From assembly GCF_000264945.2 (NCBI RefSeq), contig NZ_CP013070.1:2232001-2296000 (forward strand): a stretch of DNA of 64,000 nucleotides. The letters run 5' to 3'. Of the stretch, positions 59,467 through 64,000 are shown in pieces. How positions within the stretch are numbered: position 1 is the first letter of the stretch; each line of letters opens with the position of its first letter. The position numbers and the translations under genes are program-made. The stretch is from Sphingobium indicum B90A (GTDB taxonomy: Bacteria; Pseudomonadota; Alphaproteobacteria; Sphingomonadales; Sphingomonadaceae). The notes beneath the pieces were generated by a model that did no database searches, was not told the origin of the DNA, and saw only the letters and a program-made list of their open reading frames with translations.

Positions 59467-62400
59467 GACGCTTCTCCCGTCCGGGCGAGCAGGAGATAGA
59501 CGACCGGCGTCGCCACCCGCGACAGCAGGGTGGAGGCGATCAGGCCGCCGATGATCGCGACCGCCATCGGGCCGTACAGCCCCGATCCGCCCATGGCCAG
59601 CGGCAGCAGCCCGCCGATCGCCGTGACGGAGGTGAGCAGCACGGGCAGGAAGCGCATCTCGCCCGCCTGCTCGATCGCTTCGCGCATGGCGATCCCCTGC
59701 CCCCGCAACTGTTCGGTGAAATCGACGAGAAGGATCGAATTCTTTATCTCTATGCCGATCAGCGCGATCAGGCCGATCATCGCCGTGAAGCTCAGCGAAT
59801 TGCCCGTCAGCCACAGCGCCAGGACGGCGCCGAGCAGGCCGAGCGGTATGATGCTGGCCACCACCGCGACGAGCCTGAAGCGCCCGAATTCCATGACCAG
59901 CACGGCCAATATGCCGAGGCAGGCGACGATCGCCGCCGCCGTCATCCCCGCATTGCCGCTTTCCTGCTCCTCCGCTTCGCCGCCAAGCGCGATGGTGTAG
60001 CCCGCCGGCAGGCGCACGGCCCCGCGCACCCGGTCGAGCGCGGCTTGCGTCACCGCCCCCGTCAGATGGCCTGCCCCGACATAGGCCGTCAGGGTGACGG
60101 ATCGTTCGCGATCATGGCGTTCGATGCGCGCCGGTCCCGTTTCCATGCCGGGATCGGCAAGGGCGCGAAGCGGCACCGCCCGGCCGTCGACGGACGGAAC
60201 ATGGATCCGGTCGAGCGCCTCGACCCTGTTGCGCTGCGCCATGGGCAGCCTGACGCGGACGGGATAGTCGTCCCCTTCCGCATCGCGAAGGCGGCCGGAA
60301 AATTCGCCGTCCAGCGCCAGCCGGGCGGCCTGTCGGGCGGCGCCCGCCGGGACGCCCAGCGCAGCCGCCTTCGCCTCGTCGATCCCCAGCGCCAGGTCGG
60401 CGCGGTCCTGGCGGACCGGATTGTCGACGTCGCGGATGCCCGGCGTGCCGGCCATGGCCGCCTCCGCCCGCCGGGCAAGGGCGCTCAGGGTAGCGAGATC
60501 CTCGCCGGCGATGCGGATTTCTATGGGGGCGGCGATCGGCGGACCCTGAACGAAGCCCAGGACGGTGATGCGCGCCCCGGGAAAGGCGGCGAACTCCCGC
60601 CGCAGGTCCGAAAGAAGCCGGGCGGAATGGGCGGGCCGGCCGTCGCGCAACGACACCGCGACCTCCGCGAAGGCAGGGTCGGGATCATGCTGGCGGACAT
60701 TATAATAGATCTGGGGATTGCCCCGGCCCAGATTGGCGGCGAACCATTCCACCTCCGGCGCCCGCGCGAGCCGCCGTTCGACCTGGCGCAGGACCGCGTC
60801 GGTCGCGGGCAGCGAAGCCCCCTGCGGCAGTTCGATGCGGACCAGGAATTGCGGCGTGTCGGCCGGCGGGAAAAGGCTGGTCCCGATGGCCGCGATCAGC
60901 GGCGCGATGAACAGGCAGAGCCCGCCCAGCAGCGCCAGCGCCAGCCCGGGCCGGTCGAGCGCGCGATGCAGCACGGGCGCGTAGAAGCGATGGATGCCCC
61001 GCTCGATCATCGCCAGCATGCGATTGCCCTTCTCATCCTCGCGCGCGGGCAGCACCCGGCTGGCGACGAAGGGAATGATCGTGAGCGCGATGACGAAGGA
61101 TGCGGAAACCGTGGCGATCACGCTGACGGGAAGGGAGCGGATGAACGCGCCAGACCCTTCCGGCAGCGCCAGCAGCGGCAGGAAGGCGAGCAGCAGGCAG
61201 GCCGTGCACCCCGCGACCGCCAGCAATATCTGCCGCGAACCCTCCATGGCGGCGGTGACGCGGTCCTCGCCGGATCGCTGGCGGCGCGTGATGTTCTCGA
61301 CCACCACGACGCTGTCGTCGACGAGCAGCCCCAGCGAAAGCACGAAACCGCTGATCGAAAGCTGGTTCAGCCCGAACCCCAGCGCCTGCAGGATGGCAAG
61401 GCCGGCAAGCAGCGACAGCGGGATGGCGAACATCACCACCCCGGCGGCGCGCAGCCCCAGCGGAAGCAGCGTGATGGAGACGATGGCCAGCGCCAGCAGG
61501 AAATCCCGGTAGAGGCCGTTCAGCCGCCGCTCCACATTGCTGGCCTGGAAGAAGCCATATTCGAGCTTGACGCCGCCGGGGACCATCCGCTCGAAACGGG
61601 CCAGTTCCGTCCGGATCGCCTGGGTCAGGACGCCGATGTCCACGCCCTCCTTGGCCGTGGCGGTAAGCAGCAGGGCACGCCGGCCGTTGAAGCGGACGAC
61701 ATGCTCCGGCTCCCCGCTCGCCCATTCGACCCGCGCCAGGTCGCCTATGCGCGCCACCGCCCCCTCGCGGGAAAGGACCGGAACCCGCCGCACATCGTCG
61801 AGCGAGCGAAAGGCGCCGCCGGTCCGGACGATCAGGCGGCGCTGCCCCGCATTGACCGATCCGACGGGCGCCTCGTCGCTGGCCCGCTTCAGCGCGTCGA
61901 CGACCAGCGAGGCGGGCAGGCGCAGTTCGGCGAGGCGGCCCGGATCGATCGCGACGCGCACCTCCATCGGCGGCGCGCCCCAATATTCCGCCCGGCGCAC
62001 GCCGGGAATGCGGGCAATATCCTCCCCCATGTCGTCGGCGAATTTCTCCAGCCGCCGCATCGGCAGCCGGTCGCTGACCAGGGCGGCCTGGAAAATCGCC
62101 GTCTCGCTGGTCCGGTTGCGGACGACGTCCAGCCGCGTGACGCCGTCGGGCAGCGTCGGCCGCAGGGCCGTGACCTCGCGGACGACCTCCTCATATTTGC
62201 GCTCGGCGCTGCTGGACCAGTCGAATTCGGCCTGGATCGTCGCCGCGCCGTCGGTCGCGCTGGCCTGCACGTCCTTCAGGTCGTCAATGCCGTAGAGGGC
62301 ATTTTCGACCGGCTTGATCACCAGCTGCTCCAGATCGGCGGGCGTGGCCCCCGGCATCGCGATGCGGATGCTCATGCCCGGAACCGGGAATTGCGGGTCT

Positions 62401-62513
62401 TCGGACCGCGCGACGCTGATCCAGGAGGCAATCCCGACCGCCAGCGCCAAGCCTGTCAGGACCAGGGTCAGGCGGCTGCGCCGGATGAGGAAGGCGGCGG
62501 GGTTGAAGCCCAT
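59463..62513 (-). CDS. RND efflux pump permease
   Basis: The 1016-residue pump has 12 membrane helices and two large periplasmic loops. It belongs to the drug-exporting RND superfamily. N-terminal RSEDPQFPVPGMSIRIAMPGAT resembles the multi-drug branch that also includes heavy-metal and lipid exporters. The Asp-bearing helix reads LLVDDSVVVVENI, where the two Asp residues relay protons. It overlaps the outer-membrane factor and follows the adaptor by 3 bp. Substrate unknown. Confidence 0.92.
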   Translation of the reverse strand: MGFNPAAFLIRRSRLTLVLTGLALAVGIASWISVARSEDPQFPVPGMSIRIAMPGATPADLEQLVIKPVENALYGIDDLKDVQASATDGAATIQAEFDWSSSAERKYEEVVREVTALRPTLPDGVTRLDVVRNRTSETAIFQAALVSDRLPMRRLEKFADDMGEDIARIPGVRRAEYWGAPPMEVRVAIDPGRLAELRLPASLVVDALKRASDEAPVGSVNAGQRRLIVRTGGAFRSLDDVRRVPVLSREGAVARIGDLARVEWASGEPEHVVRFNGRRALLLTATAKEGVDIGVLTQAIRTELARFERMVPGGVKLEYGFFQASNVERRLNGLYRDFLLALAIVSITLLPLGLRAAGVVMFAIPLSLLAGLAILQALGFGLNQLSISGFVLSLGLLVDDSVVVVENITRRQRSGEDRVTAAMEGSRQILLAVAGCTACLLLAFLPLLALPEGSGAFIRSLPVSVIATVSASFVIALTIIPFVASRVLPAREDEKGNRMLAMIERGIHRFYAPVLHRALDRPGLALALLGGLCLFIAPLIAAIGTSLFPPADTPQFLVRIELPQGASLPATDAVLRQVERRLARAPEVEWFAANLGRGNPQIYYNVRQHDPDPAFAEVAVSLRDGRPAHSARLLSDLRREFAAFPGARITVLGFVQGPPIAAPIEIRIAGEDLATLSALARRAEAAMAGTPGIRDVDNPVRQDRADLALGIDEAKAAALGVPAGAARQAARLALDGEFSGRLRDAEGDDYPVRVRLPMAQRNRVEALDRIHVPSVDGRAVPLRALADPGMETGPARIERHDRERSVTLTAYVGAGHLTGAVTQAALDRVRGAVRLPAGYTIALGGEAEEQESGNAGMTAAAIVACLGILAVLVMEFGRFRLVAVVASIIPLGLLGAVLALWLTGNSLSFTAMIGLIALIGIEIKNSILLVDFTEQLRGQGIAMREAIEQAGEMRFLPVLLTSVTAIGGLLPLAMGGSGLYGPMAVAIIGGLIASTLLSRVATPVVYLLLARTGEAS

Positions 62514-62516
62514 CTC

Positions 62517-63599
62517 TCAGTTCCCGCCCGCCACAAGGACAGGATCGCCGTCTTTCAGATAGCCCGCTCCCGCCGTGACGACGCGCGTGCCGGGGGACAG
62601 GCCGGCCACGACCGCATCGTCGGCCTCGAACCGGACCAGCCGCAGGCGGACGAACCTGGCCCGGCCGTTCGCGCCGACGGTGAAGACGCCCCCCTCCCGG
62701 CCCGATCGGGGGACGAAGGCTTCGGCGGGGACGGCCGCCAGCGAAGGTTGCGCGGGGGCGGCGGAGGACGGGAAACGGACGGAGGCGATGGCGCCGCTTT
62801 GCCCATGGCCGCCCGACGGCAACCGGACCTCGACCATGCGCGTGCCCGTCGCGCCGTCGACCAGCGGCTGGCTTTTCGCGACCCGTCCGGGCAGCGCCTG
62901 CCGCCCTTCGAAACGGACTTCGGCAGGCGTGCCGATGGCGATGCCCTCGGCATCCCGTTCCGCCAGCGGCACCCTGATGACGAGCGGGCTGTCATAGTCC
63001 GCGACCCGCAGGATCGCCTGTCCCGCGCCGACCGTTTCGCCAAGCTGCGACAGGCGTTCCAGCACCACGCCGGAAAAGGGCGAGACGAGCGTTGCCGATT
63101 GCTGGTCGTAACGCGCCGCCGCCGCCGCCGCCCTCGCCTGTTCCACCGTGTCGCGCTGGTCCTGAACCGCCGCCGACGCGACCGACCCGCTCTGCGCGAG
63201 CGCCTCCAGCCGCGCCAGGGTGCGCGTGGCGCGGGCCAGCTCCGCATCCCGCGAAGCGAGCTGTTGCTGGATGTCGGTGCCGGCGATCCGGGCCAGCGGC
63301 TGACCCACGCGGATGCGGCTCCCCATGTCGACCGTCAGGCGGGAAATCACGCCGCCGACGCGAAAGGACAGGGTGGATTGCCGCTCATAGGCCGCCGTGC
63401 CGGAGGCGCTGACCCCCTGTCGCGCGGAAGCCGGCGCGGCGAGAGCGACGCGGACGGCCGTGGGGGCCGGTTCCGCCTCGTCGCGCCGCGCCGCGCCGCA
63501 GCCGGGCAGCAGCAAGGCGGCGAGGGCCGCCGCGACGGCCATGAGACGGCCCGCCCGCACATCCATGGCGGGCAGGCCTGCGGGGGAATGATCGGTCAT
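62517..63599 (-). CDS. RND membrane-fusion adaptor lipoprotein
   Basis: The 360-residue periplasmic adaptor has lipobox LLPGC near residue 34. The biotinyl-lipoyl halves are VDMGSRIRVGQPLARI and ATLVSPFSGVVLERL, around a helical hairpin (about 95-155). The ATG at 63599 is used; MDVRAGRL at 63566 is an alternative that gives a tighter signal peptide. First of the adaptor-pump-channel operon; the MipA-like gene lies 46 bp upstream on the same strand. No regulator is present in the window. Confidence 0.9.
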   Translation of the reverse strand: MTDHSPAGLPAMDVRAGRLMAVAAALAALLLPGCGAARRDEAEPAPTAVRVALAAPASARQGVSASGTAAYERQSTLSFRVGGVISRLTVDMGSRIRVGQPLARIAGTDIQQQLASRDAELARATRTLARLEALAQSGSVASAAVQDQRDTVEQARAAAAAARYDQQSATLVSPFSGVVLERLSQLGETVGAGQAILRVADYDSPLVIRVPLAERDAEGIAIGTPAEVRFEGRQALPGRVAKSQPLVDGATGTRMVEVRLPSGGHGQSGAIASVRFPSSAAPAQPSLAAVPAEAFVPRSGREGGVFTVGANGRARFVRLRLVRFEADDAVVAGLSPGTRVVTAGAGYLKDGDPVLVAGGN

Positions 63600-63645
63600 C
63601 GGGCCACTTCGGCAGGAATGAAGGCGGCGCTTGCGATCCCAGGGA

Positions 63646-64000
63646 TCAGAAGCTGAAGGAGAGGGCGAGGCCGGCAATGGCCTGCACCTTCGATCCCTCC
63701 TCGACGATCGGGCTGTCGCCGGCGTCTCCAAGATAACGGTTGGCGCCGGCCCGCGCGATCAGCCCCCACCGCCGACTGAGCCGATAACCCAGGGTCGCGC
63801 CCGCGCCGACGTCGCGAAGGCCGCCGCCGGGCCGATAGGCGGCAAGGCCGGACCGTAGCGACTCCTCCGCCGTGACGCCGAAATAGCTGCGCATATATTT
63901 GCCGTCGCCATAATTGGCCTGCGCGTCGACATTCACGAAAACCCGACCGCCGCGATAGGCCGCGTAGGAAAGCTGCGCGGTCGCCACCAGGCCGTCATGG
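63646..64000 (-). CDS. MipA/OmpV-like outer-membrane protein, partial
   Basis: The reading frame is open to the window edge, so only the C-terminal 117 residues are seen. It shows HDGLVATAQLSYAAYRGG, NVDAQANYGDGKYMRSYFGV and a terminal strand ending in Phe (LALSFSF). These match MipA/OmpV family beta barrels, which act as scaffold or porin-like proteins. A GTG at 63987 could start translation but lacks a signal peptide, so the true start is outside. Probably in the same operon as the RND genes. Confidence 0.75.
   Translation of the reverse strand, partial: HDGLVATAQLSYAAYRGGRVFVNVDAQANYGDGKYMRSYFGVTAEESLRSGLAAYRPGGGLRDVGAGATLGYRLSRRWGLIARAGANRYLGDAGDSPIVEEGSKVQAIAGLALSFSF

Noticed and set aside
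60045..63656. A very long (about 1200 codons) + strand open frame opposite the RND pump and adaptor genes.
   Set aside because: It spans two genuine genes on the other strand, is dominated by Arg, Gly, Ala and Asp repeats, and shows no domain.
1..64000. CRISPR arrays, tRNA or rRNA genes, riboswitches, replication or partition genes.
   Set aside because: No regularly spaced repeat array, no cloverleaf-like sequence and no Rep/Par-type protein was recognised. Small RNAs cannot be ruled out by eye.

Overview
The window is high-GC DNA from a sphingomonad-type alphaproteobacterium (Sphingobium, Novosphingobium or Sphingomonas). This is inferred from a Ti-type (VirB/VirD4) conjugation system, two TonB-dependent receptors framing a catabolic gene set, a perfect copy of IS6100 and the protein styles; no rRNA or other phylogenetic marker is present. 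No replication or partition gene is visible, so plasmid and integrative element cannot be told apart.

Left part (1-35018): a conjugative module split by a defence-type cargo. A MobC-like accessory protein and a VirD2-type relaxase (364-1999, + strand) lie at one end. The type IV secretion genes virB4-virB11 and virD4 plus an LPD7 protein (23648-34872, - strand) lie at the other. Between them are a DUF6088/AbiEi-like protein convergent with a HEPN Abi-like protein (2145-3428), a 67-residue orphan, and then a 17-kb run of eight closely spaced or overlapping minus-strand genes (20948 down to 3941): a TM0106-type nuclease/helicase, SbcD-like and SbcC-like proteins, a SNF2-type helicase, a DUF4391 protein, a PLD-family protein, and type III Mod and Res. 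A WYL-domain regulator is divergent from this run, and a HEPN/DUF3883 pair follows. I regard the eight-gene run plus WYL as the best candidate for an undescribed composite defence system.

Boundary (34865-35898): IS6100, exactly 880 bp with perfect 14-bp ends and no target duplication, cuts off virB3. virB1 and virB2 are absent from the window. The element therefore joins two unrelated segments and probably left the transfer apparatus incomplete.

Right part (35952-56548): a catabolic region. A translationally coupled minus-strand set (45645 to 38477) encodes a short-chain dehydrogenase, a zinc alcohol dehydrogenase, a Baeyer-Villiger monooxygenase of the long 4-hydroxyacetophenone-monooxygenase architecture, a second short-chain dehydrogenase, an HSL-type alpha/beta hydrolase and a semialdehyde dehydrogenase. 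The enzyme logic is alcohol to ketone, ketone to ester or lactone, hydrolysis to a hydroxy acid, then oxidation to an acid. TonB receptors lie on both sides. Next come a nitronate monooxygenase with a TetR regulator, a HxlR regulator with three matching 17-bp sites controlling an MDR reductase and an uncharacterised protein, and an IclR-thiolase unit divergent from a two-subunit CoA-transferase. The latter could take a 3-oxoacid product into central metabolism.

Far right (56665-64000): a CPA2-type cation/proton antiporter and a complete tripartite RND efflux operon (outer-membrane lipoprotein, pump, adaptor), with a MipA/OmpV-type protein running off the window edge.
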